Below the pieces are notes generated by a model. That model saw only the letters and a program-made list of their open reading frames with translations. It did no database searches and was not told the origin of the DNA. The translations under genes and the position numbers were made by a program. Positions 26,765 through 35,271 of a stretch of 64,000 bases of DNA are shown in pieces. Every line of letters begins with the position of its first letter. Position 1 is the first letter of the stretch. The DNA comes from Paenibacillus sp. DMB5 (GTDB taxonomy: Bacteria > Bacillota > Bacilli > Paenibacillales > Paenibacillaceae): positions 1-64,000 of the forward strand of contig NZ_LRAC01000131.1 of NCBI RefSeq assembly GCF_001517085.1, written 5' to 3'.

Positions 26765-27157
26765 ATGAATCTGGGTGCGCTTAACGTCAATGTAATTACA
26801 CTGTTTGTGGAGGATCTGCACAAGACCAGGATGTTCTATCAGGATGTATTCCGGTTGTCGGCTGTATACGAAGACGAAGTATCGGCAGTATATAATTTCG
26901 GTAACATGAGCATTAATCTGCTGAATATTTCCGAGGCAGCAGGATTGATTCAGCCGGCCAAGCCGGCCCGTCCGGAATCGGGCTCACGGTTTCAGTTTAC
27001 CATTCAGGTGGAGGATGCAGATGCAGCAGCCCGGGAACTGGCACAGCAGGGAGTTGAACTGCTGAACGGTCCGATGGACAGGCCTTGGGGCGTGCGCACC
27101 CTGGCTTTTGCAGATCCGGCAGGCCATATCTGGGAGCTCGCGCAGCCGCTGTCTTGA
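26765..27157 (+). CDS. VOC-family (glyoxalase/bleomycin-resistance fold) protein
   Basis: Single-chain VOC protein of 130 residues with two beta-alpha-beta-beta-beta units: NVITLFVEDLHKTRMFYQDVF at the N-terminus, then FTIQVEDADAAARELAQQG and WGVRTLAFADPAGHIWELAQ. The last segment contains the usual metal-site Glu. The family includes lyases, dioxygenases and antibiotic-binding proteins, so the role is open. The ATG at 26765 follows AAGGGTGG and is preferred over a GTG at 26753. Repeat element A begins 15 bases after the stop. Confidence 0.82.
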   Translation: MNLGALNVNVITLFVEDLHKTRMFYQDVFRLSAVYEDEVSAVYNFGNMSINLLNISEAAGLIQPAKPARPESGSRFQFTIQVEDADAAARELAQQGVELLNGPMDRPWGVRTLAFADPAGHIWELAQPLS

Positions 27158-27171
27158 AATGACAGAAGCCT

Positions 27172-27357
27172 CTAACGGACACAGATGCCGTTATTTGCTG
27201 ACATTTAGCTTTTCTCCCGGTCTAACGGACACAGATGCCGTTATTCAGGCCCTTGAGTCCCCTTTTTGGGCAAAAGTGTGCCAAATAACGTCGCTGGTGT
27301 CCGTTAGATTGTGACTATGCCAATTATTCCGCAGATAAGGTCATCTGAGTCCATTAG
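27172..27357. repeat. Four-unit inverted repeat element, copy A
   Basis: Four 24-bp units beginning CTAACGGAC and ending in TTAT. Units at 27172-27195 and 27222-27245 are identical and forward. Units at 27284-27307 and 27334-27357 are reversed, the last one degenerate. Starts of the forward pair and ends of the reversed pair are each exactly 50 bp apart, with 26-bp spacers and a 38-bp centre. Copy B at 49543-49727 has the same geometry. Transcribed, it would form a long interrupted hairpin. Confidence 0.85.
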
Positions 27358-27510
27358 CAGAGTTGCGTGCAGAGGTGAGATGCAGATTCCCTTTCTGCAG
27401 TAATCTTGATTATTCGAGTTGCTGATTCATGCTCCCGTGCTCATTGACGTTCCATATTCAAGTCCTATTCTAGTCGCCTGTTCTAGTTATCCTTCAAGTT
27501 GTTCATTTTT

Positions 27511-27571
27511 ACAAGGGCAGTGCAAAGCTGCCCTTGTTCTTCCGGCCAACACCCTTCCAAAGGGTGTTTTT
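27511..27571 (+). terminator. Tandem hairpins, the second with a T-run
   Basis: ACAAGGGCAG/CTGCCCTTGT (27511-27537) is followed by AACACCCTT/AAGGGTGTT (27548-27568) with TTTTTG. The second resembles a rho-independent terminator, though it lies 390 bp after the nearest plus-strand stop codon. Confidence 0.55.
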
Positions 27572-27620
27572 GTGCTGCTTTTGATCTTCCCGACGAAGAG
27601 GATTGAAGGGACGGAGCGGA

Positions 27621-27766
27621 TTTTGGAACTGGAGGAGCGGGAGCGTCCGCCTGAAAGCTTTCCGCAGGAAAGCTCGCTACGGAGGCAATACTGTCTTCGG
27701 ATTTCTCCCGCTGACAGCGGTATAAATAAAGGAAATCCGAAGACAACAGCGGCCGGAAGTCCAAAA
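27621..27766. repeat. Structured dispersed repeat, copy 1
   Basis: About 146 bp, closely similar to 37523-37667. Closing helix P1 is TTTTGGAACT (27621-27630) with AGTCCAAAA (27758-27766). P2 is AGCTTTCC-GCA-GGAAAGCT (27656-27674). P3 is GTCTTCGGATTT (27693-27704) with AAATCCGAAGAC (27733-27744). P3b, inside P3, is CCGC-TGACA-GCGG (27708-27720). Similarity extends about 18 bp further upstream. Which strand is transcribed is unknown. Downstream (27773-27830) lie short GTATCC/CGCAG-type repeats and nothing recognisable as a gene. Confidence 0.8.
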
Positions 27767-27948
27767 ACCGCGGAAGTCCCGCAGTATCCTCGCAGTCCGT
27801 AGTCCCGTAGTATCCCCGCAGCCCCGCATCCACAGCTCAACATCCCACAATATCCCCGCACTCTTTTAAACCAACCAGGCACAGAAACACCCTTTCCCCC
27901 TCCAATTCATACGCTATAGGCAAAAGCCTTTATAAAGGAGCGACGGGA

Positions 27949-29922
27949 ATGCTGAGGATTAAGCTGAATGAGCTGGCAAAAGGAACGGACAACGGGCTGC
28001 TGCAGACGGAAGTGTGGAAATGGGACGGGATCGGCTGGAATGAATATGTGGCCCAGCAGGAGGAGGATTTCATCCGTGCGGATGATGAGCTGTTCGTAAC
28101 GCTTCCCGCAGAGGCCGGGCTCTACCGGGTAGATTACTACATCAAGCCACTGGAGCTGCTGGAACCTCTTGATGTACTGAGTACAGAGGCTGCAGGCGGT
28201 CTGAGGGCAGAAGTGCTGCATCCGGCCCCGTTTAAGACCAAGGAAGGTACGCTGTGGGGTTACATCAACAATGAAGGGCGGACCGCAATTGAACCCAGAT
28301 ACGAGTACGCCGAGGATTTTCAGGAGAACGGCCTGGCAATTGTACAGCGCAAGAACAGCAGCGGGCTGATTGACAGCAGCGGACGCGAAAAGGTCAAACC
28401 CTACTATTCTTATATCGCTCCGTTTGCGGAAGGCCGGGCGGTCGTGTCGGATGCCAAAGGCTATACGCTGATTGATGAAAAAGGCAGGGAAGTCACCGCG
28501 GCGCGTTATGATTATCTGAATTCGCTGCATGAGGGGCGGGCGCTTTTTTCCAGACAAAGTACTACAGCTGGCGGTTCACGCTACGGATACATTGATGCGC
28601 AGGGTAAGGAGGTGCTGCCTGCCGTATATCTGGATGCAGGTGATTTCATGAATGAAACCGCGCTGGTAAAAACCGCCGAAGGCGAATATGCGCTGATTGA
28701 TAAGGACGGCAAGGTGCTGCATGTGTATAAACACGCTTACGTAGGGAATCCGGGCGATGGGCTGCTGGCTTATCAGGAGACGGATAACGGCAAGTACGGT
28801 TATCTGAACCTGGACGGCAGTGTTGCGATCAAGCCGCAATTTACGGCTGCACTGCCTTTTTCGGAGGGGAGGGCGGTGATCAACACAGCGGAGAATTACG
28901 GTAACGCCTACGGGCTGATCGACAAGCAGGGCAAGCAGATCATCCCGGCCACCTATTACGAGGTGCAGCAGCTGGGCGAAAACCGTGTCGCGCTGGGAAC
29001 CCCGGTCTATGCCGACCAGCCGTACCGCGGGTCCCGCTATGTCATTGCAGATGCTGTTACCGGAAGAATACTCAGCAATCATCCGCTGCTCGGGGTGAAC
29101 AATTACCAGCACGGGCTGGCTTCGGTTTATGATGCCAAGGATACTTACTTTATCGATAAAAGCGGAAAAAGAGCATCGCAGCCGCCCGTCATCGCCGGTT
29201 CCGGTACCTTATCCTTCAGCGGCAGCCTGATCCGTGCGGATGTTGATCAGCGCACTGCGTATTATGACCGCAAAGGCAAGCAGGTATGGCGGCAGAACGG
29301 CGTCATTCCGCTCCGGCCCCCTTACTCTGTACTGGAGAAAAAATATAAGCCGAACAGAGACTATCTTGTCTACTACCCGGTCATTGAGGGCATTGCGGAC
29401 ATTGAAGTATCCAAGGCCGTCAACAGCAGGCTGCGCAGCCTATCCAAGGCTGAAGGGGTTTCAAGTGATGCCTCAGGTCAGGATTTCAGCTACACCGGGG
29501 ATTTTGCCGTGGAATTTTTCCGTAAAAACCTGCTTGTGCTGGAGCTAAGCGGCTACAATTACCCGTTCGGTGCAGCGCATGGCATGCCTACTATGCTGTA
29601 TGAGCATGTCAATCTGCGCAGCGGCAGATTTTATACGCTCAGTGATTTGTTTAAACCCGGCAGCAGATATGTTGAAAAGCTCAGTGAAATCGTCGGCAAG
29701 CAGATTGCGAATGACCCGCAGTATTCTTATGTTTTTCCGGATACGTATAAGGGTATTACGGCAGATCAGCCGTTTTACGTGGATGAGGAGGCGCTATATC
29801 TGTATTTTGCACCCTATGAGATCGCTCCATACGCTGCCGGCTTTCCTACTTTCCGGATTCCGTATGCAGAGATTATGGGCCTGATTTCGACCGAAGGCGA
29901 TTTCTGGCAGTCCTTTCATTAA
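27949..29922 (+). CDS. WG-repeat protein with C-terminal DUF3298-like domain
   Basis: 657 residues without a signal peptide. About seven WG (KWG) repeats span residues 90-420, each with a core like GLIDSSGREKVKPYYSYIAPF, for example YGYIDAQGKEVLPAVYLD and YGYLNLDGSVAIKPQFTAA. The C-terminal 190 residues (RDYLVYYPVIEGIADIE, GAAHGMPTMLYEHVNL, YTLSDLFKPGS) match the DUF4163/DUF3298 region also seen in RsiV-like proteins. WG repeats form beta-propeller-like binding surfaces; the ligand is unknown. RBS AAAGGAG. A terminator follows at 29975. Confidence 0.85.
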   Translation: MLRIKLNELAKGTDNGLLQTEVWKWDGIGWNEYVAQQEEDFIRADDELFVTLPAEAGLYRVDYYIKPLELLEPLDVLSTEAAGGLRAEVLHPAPFKTKEGTLWGYINNEGRTAIEPRYEYAEDFQENGLAIVQRKNSSGLIDSSGREKVKPYYSYIAPFAEGRAVVSDAKGYTLIDEKGREVTAARYDYLNSLHEGRALFSRQSTTAGGSRYGYIDAQGKEVLPAVYLDAGDFMNETALVKTAEGEYALIDKDGKVLHVYKHAYVGNPGDGLLAYQETDNGKYGYLNLDGSVAIKPQFTAALPFSEGRAVINTAENYGNAYGLIDKQGKQIIPATYYEVQQLGENRVALGTPVYADQPYRGSRYVIADAVTGRILSNHPLLGVNNYQHGLASVYDAKDTYFIDKSGKRASQPPVIAGSGTLSFSGSLIRADVDQRTAYYDRKGKQVWRQNGVIPLRPPYSVLEKKYKPNRDYLVYYPVIEGIADIEVSKAVNSRLRSLSKAEGVSSDASGQDFSYTGDFAVEFFRKNLLVLELSGYNYPFGAAHGMPTMLYEHVNLRSGRFYTLSDLFKPGSRYVEKLSEIVGKQIANDPQYSYVFPDTYKGITADQPFYVDEEALYLYFAPYEIAPYAAGFPTFRIPYAEIMGLISTEGDFWQSFH

Positions 29923-29974
29923 ACAATATAAACAGCAGGGCCGATAAATAGAATAGCAAGCTATAAAAGCAACG

Positions 29975-30010
29975 AAGACTGCTTCCCGTGATCCGGGAGG
30001 CGGTCTTTTG
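29975..30010 (+). terminator. Terminator after the WG-repeat gene
   Basis: Thirteen-pair stem AAGACTGCTTCCC/GGGAGGCGGTCTT with a GTGATCC loop, followed by TTTTG. Confidence 0.8.
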
Positions 30011-30181
30011 AAGATATAATGGACATGCTTTCCTCTAAATCTTGCAGTGTAAATATTTAGCAGCGCACAGCTGATAGTTTTGTGCTACAATGACTGAGGA
30101 AGAAATGACAACTTTGTAATAATTGGTGCCCACACACTTGCAGCACTGCAAATACTACAACAAGAACAAGGAGATGGCATA

Positions 30182-30955
30182 ATGAAGAGCAAAACGGTAA
30201 AAGCAATGATCGGTGGAAGTATAGCAGCGGTGATGGCGCTGAGCATTTCACTTCCGTCACAGGCTGACGCAGCCAGCGGGACTATTACGGTAGAGAACAA
30301 TCCAAGCTTTGCCCAATTCGTTCAATACTTCGCTCAATATAGCAACAAGGCCTTTTACTTTAACGGGAATACAGTAACGGTAACGAAGTTCAAGCCGCCG
30401 GTTGTGCCGCAGAAGACTGCAGCACCGGCAGCTACCGCTACACCTGCTCCAACCGCTAAGCCTGCGGCAACTGCTGCACCGGCAGCAACGGCCAAGCCGG
30501 CGGCTACCGCTAAGCCAGCGGCTACTGCCAAGCCAGCAGCAACACCGGCAGCGACAGCTGCACCGGCTGCAACTGCGTCCACACAGTCATCTTATGTGAA
30601 GCAGGTAGTAGACCTGGTGAATAAAGAACGCGCTGCAGCCGGACTGTCTCCGGTGGCTGCCCTGGACAGCCTGAACAAGGTAGCTGCTGCCAAAGCGGCG
30701 GATATGCGTGTTAACAATTATTTCTCCCACACTTCGCCTACGTACGGGTCGCCTTTTGACATGATGAAGTCCTTTGGTATAACGTACCGGGCAGCCGGTG
30801 AGAACATCGCCATGGGCCAGAAAACACCGCAGGAAGTGATGACGGCGTGGATGAACAGTGCGGGTCACCGTGCCAACATTCTCAGCGCTAACTTCAACTA
30901 CATCGGTGTAGGGTACGATAACAACTACTGGGTGCAGGAATTCATCGGTAAATAA
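30182..30955 (+). CDS. Secreted CAP-domain (SCP/PR1, YkwD-like) protein
   Basis: 257 residues. A Sec signal peptide ends near residue 31 (PSQADAA). A short N-terminal domain follows, with FAQFVQYFAQYSNKAFYFNG, then a low-complexity Ala/Pro/Thr/Lys linker (about 75-135) built of ATAKPA and ATAAPA units. The C-terminal CAP domain contains VDLVNKERAAAGLSPV, NNYFSHTSPTYG, GENIAMGQ, MNSAGHRANIL and IGVGYDNNYWVQEF, including the His and Glu of the CAP cleft. Bacterial CAP proteins are secreted and mostly uncharacterised; in sporeformers some are coat-associated. RBS AAGGAGA. Confidence 0.9.
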   Translation: MKSKTVKAMIGGSIAAVMALSISLPSQADAASGTITVENNPSFAQFVQYFAQYSNKAFYFNGNTVTVTKFKPPVVPQKTAAPAATATPAPTAKPAATAAPAATAKPAATAKPAATAKPAATPAATAAPAATASTQSSYVKQVVDLVNKERAAAGLSPVAALDSLNKVAAAKAADMRVNNYFSHTSPTYGSPFDMMKSFGITYRAAGENIAMGQKTPQEVMTAWMNSAGHRANILSANFNYIGVGYDNNYWVQEFIGK

Positions 30956-30994
30956 GTCTTATAACGACACACACTATTAGACAGAAACTCATAC

Positions 30995-31051
30995 AAAAGG
31001 ACTGCCTGGACAAGCCGCCTTAACGGCTCACTCCAGTGCAGTCCTTTTTTT
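30995..31051 (+). terminator. Terminator after the CAP-domain gene
   Basis: Outer stem AAAAGGACTGC/GCAGTCCTTTT enclosing CTGGA/TCCAG and an inner GCCG/CGGC hairpin, ending in seven T. It also lies next to the end of the convergent minus-strand gene. Confidence 0.85.
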
Positions 31052-31068
31052 GACGGAATTCCGGGGGT

Positions 31069-32049
31069 TCAGGAAATGCCTGCCTCCCAGATCGGCTCGG
31101 CATACTGGTTTTTCAGCCGGCTGCTGCATTCCTTGCCTGTGTCGTAGGAGCGGTCACCCAGCAGATGCACGAAATACTCCATAGCCCGGGCCTTATCCGC
31201 TGCTGACGTACTATTCAGCCATGAGGCAAGCGCCCTCAGGACGGTCCGCCCTTCTGCCAGCGCTTGCTCCCACAAGTCCCAGACACTTTCGGTGCGCACC
31301 TCGGAATAAAGGGCGGAATGCCGCCACTCGCCGTGTCTTTCGTTTAAGTAATCAAGCTGCTCTTCAGCAGGGGACAGCGGCCGGGAGAAGAGCCGGAGGG
31401 CTTTGCCGCGCAGCAGCGATTTCTTCCAGCCTCTGGGATCGTACAGGAACTTATGGGCCAGCAGCATATCCAGGTAGGCTTCGTCCCACATCTCGCGTGG
31501 AATTCTGCCGGTCTCGGGATACCAGCGGGAAGCCGTGTCGTGAAGAATGCCGTGCACGCTGAAGGGCAGATGTGAGCCTACATTGATTTGCTTCCAGGCT
31601 GCGTGCTGCCAGTTATCCATCTGCTTCAGCGACTTCATAAACAAAGTGTCCAGCACAATCTCAAAACGCTGGTGATTCCGGTGCTGATAGCCTGCCTTCC
31701 AGTTGATATAAGGATGAAGATTGCGGTCAAGCAGATGATGGGTGATGAACCCGAGAAAGTACTGCTGGGCTTCCCGCCGCTCACCGGCGGGCAGGGCCAA
31801 GGTCCGCTCCCAGAACTCGACCAGCACCGGGCCGCAGTGCTCTGTATGCATGACATCGCCGAGCCGGAGCGCCCGGGTTTCTTTTTTCCAGGGAAAAAAG
31901 CTGTGATACAGCAGAAAATCAGGCCCCTGGCAGCCCAGCTGAAACAGCTCGGGATGTATTTTGAAGTCATCGAGAAAAGCAAATTCCCCTTGAAGCTCTG
32001 CTGCAAGCTGTTTTCCGTACTCCAGATGCATCCAAATGTTAGGCATTCT
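31069..32049 (-). CDS. Zinc-dependent phospholipase C-like protein
   Basis: 326 residues matching the zinc-dependent PLC superfamily common in Bacillota. N-terminal MPNIWMHLEYG and PELFQLGCQGPDFLLYHSFFPW are followed by metal-site histidines and aspartates in HTEHCG and FITHHLLDRNLHPY. No signal peptide, so it is probably intracellular, and the substrate is unproven. The ATG at 32049 is chosen because homology starts at MPNIW and a GGGGTGGGAG purine tract precedes it; an extra 69 codons upstream are open but not family-like. The 5' region overlaps the upstream region of the divergent SGNH hydrolase. Confidence 0.8.
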   Translation of the reverse strand, partial: RMPNIWMHLEYGKQLAAELQGEFAFLDDFKIHPELFQLGCQGPDFLLYHSFFPWKKETRALRLGDVMHTEHCGPVLVEFWERTLALPAGERREAQQYFLGFITHHLLDRNLHPYINWKAGYQHRNHQRFEIVLDTLFMKSLKQMDNWQHAAWKQINVGSHLPFSVHGILHDTASRWYPETGRIPREMWDEAYLDMLLAHKFLYDPRGWKKSLLRGKALRLFSRPLSPAEEQLDYLNERHGEWRHSALYSEVRTESVWDLWEQALAEGRTVLRALASWLNSTSAADKARAMEYFVHLLGDRSYDTGKECSSRLKNQYAEPIWEAGIS

Positions 32050-32243
32050 CCCACCCCTCAGACTCGTTAGTTTTCTCCAGCATACAGCCCGAATATTAAA
32101 AGAAAGTGAAAATGGGTTACCTGCATTGTAATGCCTCCTGCTTATTTGCAAATTGTGTATAGAAGAATTATGTTTATTTACATACGTTAAGAAGTTTGTA
32201 AAATGTGGAACAATGGAGAATAGAGGCATACGGAGGGATTGCT

Positions 32244-33185
32244 TTGAAGGATTCAAAATGGACCTGGCGCAGTGTAAGCCTGATTTCTGTCGCGGCTACA
32301 CTTCTTTTAATTGTGGGCTTTGTATATGCAATAGGCGATATTATCAACCCCCAAGGGGAGGCGCTGACCGGCTCACTGCCGCAGGAGACCGTAGCGCCGG
32401 TACCGGCCGCAGCAGGTGAAGTGAAGATTCTGGCACTGGGCGACTCACTGGCCAAAGGCACAGGCGACAACAGCGGCAGCGGTTTTGTCAGACGAACGCT
32501 GGACGGGCTGACGAAGGACGGAGGCCAGGCACAGCTGCTCGGCAATATGGGAATTAACGGTCTGACTACTGCCGGGCTGCAGACGAAGCTGCAGGAGGAA
32601 GGCGTCCAGTACGCGCTTCGTCAGGCGAGCGTAGTGCTGGTGTCCATCGGCGGCAACGACCTGTTCCGCGGCTCGGATATTCTGGGCAACGGAACCGAGG
32701 GTGAGGCAGGCACGGCGGGTGCAGACCAGGCTCCGGCTGTAGATGCTGAGGGCAGCACAAGCGCAGTTCAGCCTGGCGGCGTTCTTGACGGGAAGCCAAG
32801 TGCGCTTGTTACCTCTACGCCGAAGCCGAATGAAGAGGAGCTGACACCGGAAGCACTGCTGGCTGCCCTCCCGGATGCGGCAAAGCGGCTGGGAGAGATT
32901 CTGGAGACCATTGCCGAGATTAATCCGCAAGCGCAGGTCTATTATGTGGGATTGTATAATCCCTTTGGCGATATCGAGGATCTGCTGGTGCCGGGCAATC
33001 AGGCGGTGACGGCCTGGAACAGCGCGGCGATGGACATCATCAACACGCACAGCAATATGACGCTTGTTCCGACCTTTGATTTGTTTAACCGCCACTTGGA
33101 CAAGTATCTCTCAAGTGATCATTTTCACCCGAACGGCGACGGCTATCAGCGGATCAGCGAGCGGATTGTGCAGGCTATACGGTAA
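32244..33185 (+). CDS. SGNH/GDSL-type hydrolase, membrane-anchored
   Basis: Lipase/esterase of the SGNH fold. An N-terminal TM anchor, VSLISVAATLLLIVGFVYAI, puts the enzyme outside. Block I is LALGDSLAKGTGD (nucleophile Ser), block II LLGNMGINGLTT (Gly/Asn), block III VSIGGNDLF (Asn) and block V SDHFHPNGDGY (Asp and His), so all catalytic residues are present. Between blocks III and V lies an Ala/Gly/Glu-rich, probably disordered insertion of about 55 residues. I choose the TTG at 32244 because GGAGGG sits seven bases upstream. LipC/YpmR-like proteins in Bacillus are the closest architecture I know. An ABC-2 exporter follows. Confidence 0.82.
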   Translation: MKDSKWTWRSVSLISVAATLLLIVGFVYAIGDIINPQGEALTGSLPQETVAPVPAAAGEVKILALGDSLAKGTGDNSGSGFVRRTLDGLTKDGGQAQLLGNMGINGLTTAGLQTKLQEEGVQYALRQASVVLVSIGGNDLFRGSDILGNGTEGEAGTAGADQAPAVDAEGSTSAVQPGGVLDGKPSALVTSTPKPNEEELTPEALLAALPDAAKRLGEILETIAEINPQAQVYYVGLYNPFGDIEDLLVPGNQAVTAWNSAAMDIINTHSNMTLVPTFDLFNRHLDKYLSSDHFHPNGDGYQRISERIVQAIR

Positions 33186-33239
33186 TAACGGAATGGAATC
33201 CAATAAGACCAGAATGAACGTCAGCAAGGAGCTGTGTAT

Positions 33240-34220
33240 ATGGCAAAAGAGAGAGGCGCAGAGCCCGCAGATATTGTGTTGTCCGTAAAAGGCGTCCGCA
33301 AAAAAATCAGCCGCAAATGGATCATAGATGATGTCACTTTTGACGTGAAGGAAGGGGAAATCTTCGGGTTTCTGGGACCGAACGGCGCCGGCAAAACGAC
33401 TACCATCCGGATGCTCGTCGATTTGATCCGTCCGACAGAGGGCACTATTACCGTCTGCGGCTATAACGTTAACCGTAATCCTGAAAAAGCGCTCCAATTC
33501 GTAGGGTCGATCGTGGAAAATCCGGAGGTCTACACCTATCTGACCGGCTGGGAAAATCTGCAGCATTTTGCCCGGATGCAGCCGGGAGTAGATGAGCAGC
33601 GGATTGCAGAGGTAGTGGAGATCGTCCGTCTTGACCAGCGGATTCATGACAAGGTCAGCACCTATTCACTCGGGATGCGGCAGCGGCTCGGTATTGCCCA
33701 GGCGCTGCTCGGACGTCCGCGGCTGCTCATTCTGGATGAGCCGACAAACGGGCTTGACCCCAAAGGAATCAAGGAGCTGCGTGAATTTATCCGTAAGCTG
33801 GCTGAAGGCGGCCTGGCCGTATTTGTCTCCAGCCATCTGCTGAGCGAAATTCAGCTGCTGTGCGACCGGGTAGCCATTATCAGCAAGGGGCGGGTGCTGG
33901 CTGTCGGCGGTGTGGATGAGCTTGTCGCCCGCAACTCCCCTTATGTTCTCTGGGATCTGGCGCCGGTTCCGGCGGCCAGGGCCATCCTGGAAGAGCATGC
34001 CGGCATCCGGCTGCTCGGGCTCGATGAAGTTACCCTGGACGACTCGGTTATTGCCGGTATGGGCGGGGGCTCGGTCATCACAGCCATGGACGAAGCCCTC
34101 ATTCCGGAGACTGTGGCCGCAATGGTGGCGGCAGGCGTGGAGGTAAATGCCGTGCATAAAATCAATCCTACACTGGAACAGCTATTCTTGAAGCTAACGG
34201 AAGGTGAATCTATTGACTAA
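33240..34220 (+). CDS. ABC transporter ATP-binding protein (ABC-2/BcrA-like)
   Basis: ATPase of an ABC-2-type exporter, 326 residues. Walker A GPNGAGKTTTIR, signature YSLGMRQRLGIAQAL, Walker B LLILDEPTNGLDPKG and H-loop VSSHLLSE are intact. The extra C-terminal 80 residues are usual for CcmA/BcrA-type subunits. The ATG at 33240 has AAGGAG eight bases upstream and is preferred to a GTG at 33234. The coding region overlaps the permease start by eight bases. The substrate is unknown; lantibiotic or drug export are common for the class. Confidence 0.88.
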   Translation: MAKERGAEPADIVLSVKGVRKKISRKWIIDDVTFDVKEGEIFGFLGPNGAGKTTTIRMLVDLIRPTEGTITVCGYNVNRNPEKALQFVGSIVENPEVYTYLTGWENLQHFARMQPGVDEQRIAEVVEIVRLDQRIHDKVSTYSLGMRQRLGIAQALLGRPRLLILDEPTNGLDPKGIKELREFIRKLAEGGLAVFVSSHLLSEIQLLCDRVAIISKGRVLAVGGVDELVARNSPYVLWDLAPVPAARAILEEHAGIRLLGLDEVTLDDSVIAGMGGGSVITAMDEALIPETVAAMVAAGVEVNAVHKINPTLEQLFLKLTEGESID

Positions 34221-35202
34221 TCTGCTTCCGCTCATCCGCAATGAGTGTACCAAAATAATAAAAAAGAAGCGCTTCTATGTTATCCTGCTGATTCTGCTTG
34301 TGCTGGTGCCGATGTTTACCTATGCGCAGATGCGGATTGCCGAGCGCAGCCGGGACAAGTTCAACTCGGACTGGCGGCTGGAGATCCAGCAGCGGATCAC
34401 CGATAACCAGAATTCACTCAGCAGCGACCGCATTCCGGAAGAATGGAAATCGTACCGGAGGATTTTTATCCAGCAGCTGCAGTATTATCTGGACCATGAT
34501 GTCAATCCCAATGAGCCGAGCGGGGTTACCTTTACCCGTGAGTTTCTCGATAATTCGGTTTCCCTGTTCATTCCGCTGCTGATTATGGCGGTTGCTTCGG
34601 ATCTGGTATCCGGTGAACGGACGACGGGCACCATCAAAATGCTGCTGACCCGCCCGGTCAGACGCTGGAAGGTGCTCTTCAGCAAAATGGCCGCACTGCT
34701 CATGTTCGTGTCCCTGATCGTGCTTTCGGTTTTTGTGATCAGCTATCTGATATCCGGGCTTGCTTTTGGCTATAAGGGCTTTAATATTCCGGTGTTCACC
34801 GGCTTTCAGCTGAGCGGGGATACCGTTGATATGAGCGGCGTGCATTCGGTGCCCCAGTGGAAGTACCTGCTAATGCAGGGCGGGCTGATCTGGTTCGTAA
34901 GCGTAGTTGTTGCCCTGCTGGCCTTCATGGTTTCGGTTCTGGTGCGCAGCACGGCGGCGAGCATAGTAGTGATGATGGCAGCGCTGATTGCCGGAACGAT
35001 CCTGACGAACATGGCTGCAGCCTGGTCAACCGCAAAGTATTTGTTCATGGTCAATCTGGGTCTCACCGGTTATTTGGCAGGCACACCCGCTCCGATTGAG
35101 GGAATGACACTGCCCTTTTCACTCGCGGTATTGTCAGTTTGGGGGCTTGCCGCAATAATCATTTCATTCGCCGTCTTTACGAAAAGGGATATTTTGAATT
35201 AG
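34213..35202 (+). CDS. ABC-2 family transporter permease
   Basis: 329-residue membrane partner of the preceding ATPase. TM1 is FYVILLILLVLVPMFTYA; a soluble extracytoplasmic loop of about 90 residues follows, then five more helices (LFIPLLIMAVASDLV, LMFVSLIVLSVFVISYLI, LIWFVSVVVALLAFMVSVLV and others). The intracellular ABC-2 motif SGERTTGTIKMLLTRPVRRWKVLFSK is clear. The start is probably TTG at 34213, seven bases after GGAAGG; GTG at 34204 is an alternative. The next gene, parE, has its own strong RBS. Confidence 0.85.
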   Translation: MTNLLPLIRNECTKIIKKKRFYVILLILLVLVPMFTYAQMRIAERSRDKFNSDWRLEIQQRITDNQNSLSSDRIPEEWKSYRRIFIQQLQYYLDHDVNPNEPSGVTFTREFLDNSVSLFIPLLIMAVASDLVSGERTTGTIKMLLTRPVRRWKVLFSKMAALLMFVSLIVLSVFVISYLISGLAFGYKGFNIPVFTGFQLSGDTVDMSGVHSVPQWKYLLMQGGLIWFVSVVVALLAFMVSVLVRSTAASIVVMMAALIAGTILTNMAAAWSTAKYLFMVNLGLTGYLAGTPAPIEGMTLPFSLAVLSVWGLAAIIISFAVFTKRDILN

Positions 35203-35271
35203 AATGTACAAAGTGAACGAAAACGTTTGTTTGCATTTCAGAGTAAGTGAGATAAAGAAGGAGGAGCATGA

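Noticed and set aside
27483..27882. Overlapping short open frames on both strands around the structured repeat
   Set aside because: They exist because the repeat lacks stops. Their translations are low-complexity and not conserved between the two repeat copies in frame.
35222..35240. cre-like sequence before parE
   Set aside because: AACGAAAACGTTTG resembles a LacI-family site but departs from the cre consensus at two fixed positions, and catabolite control of parE would be unexpected.
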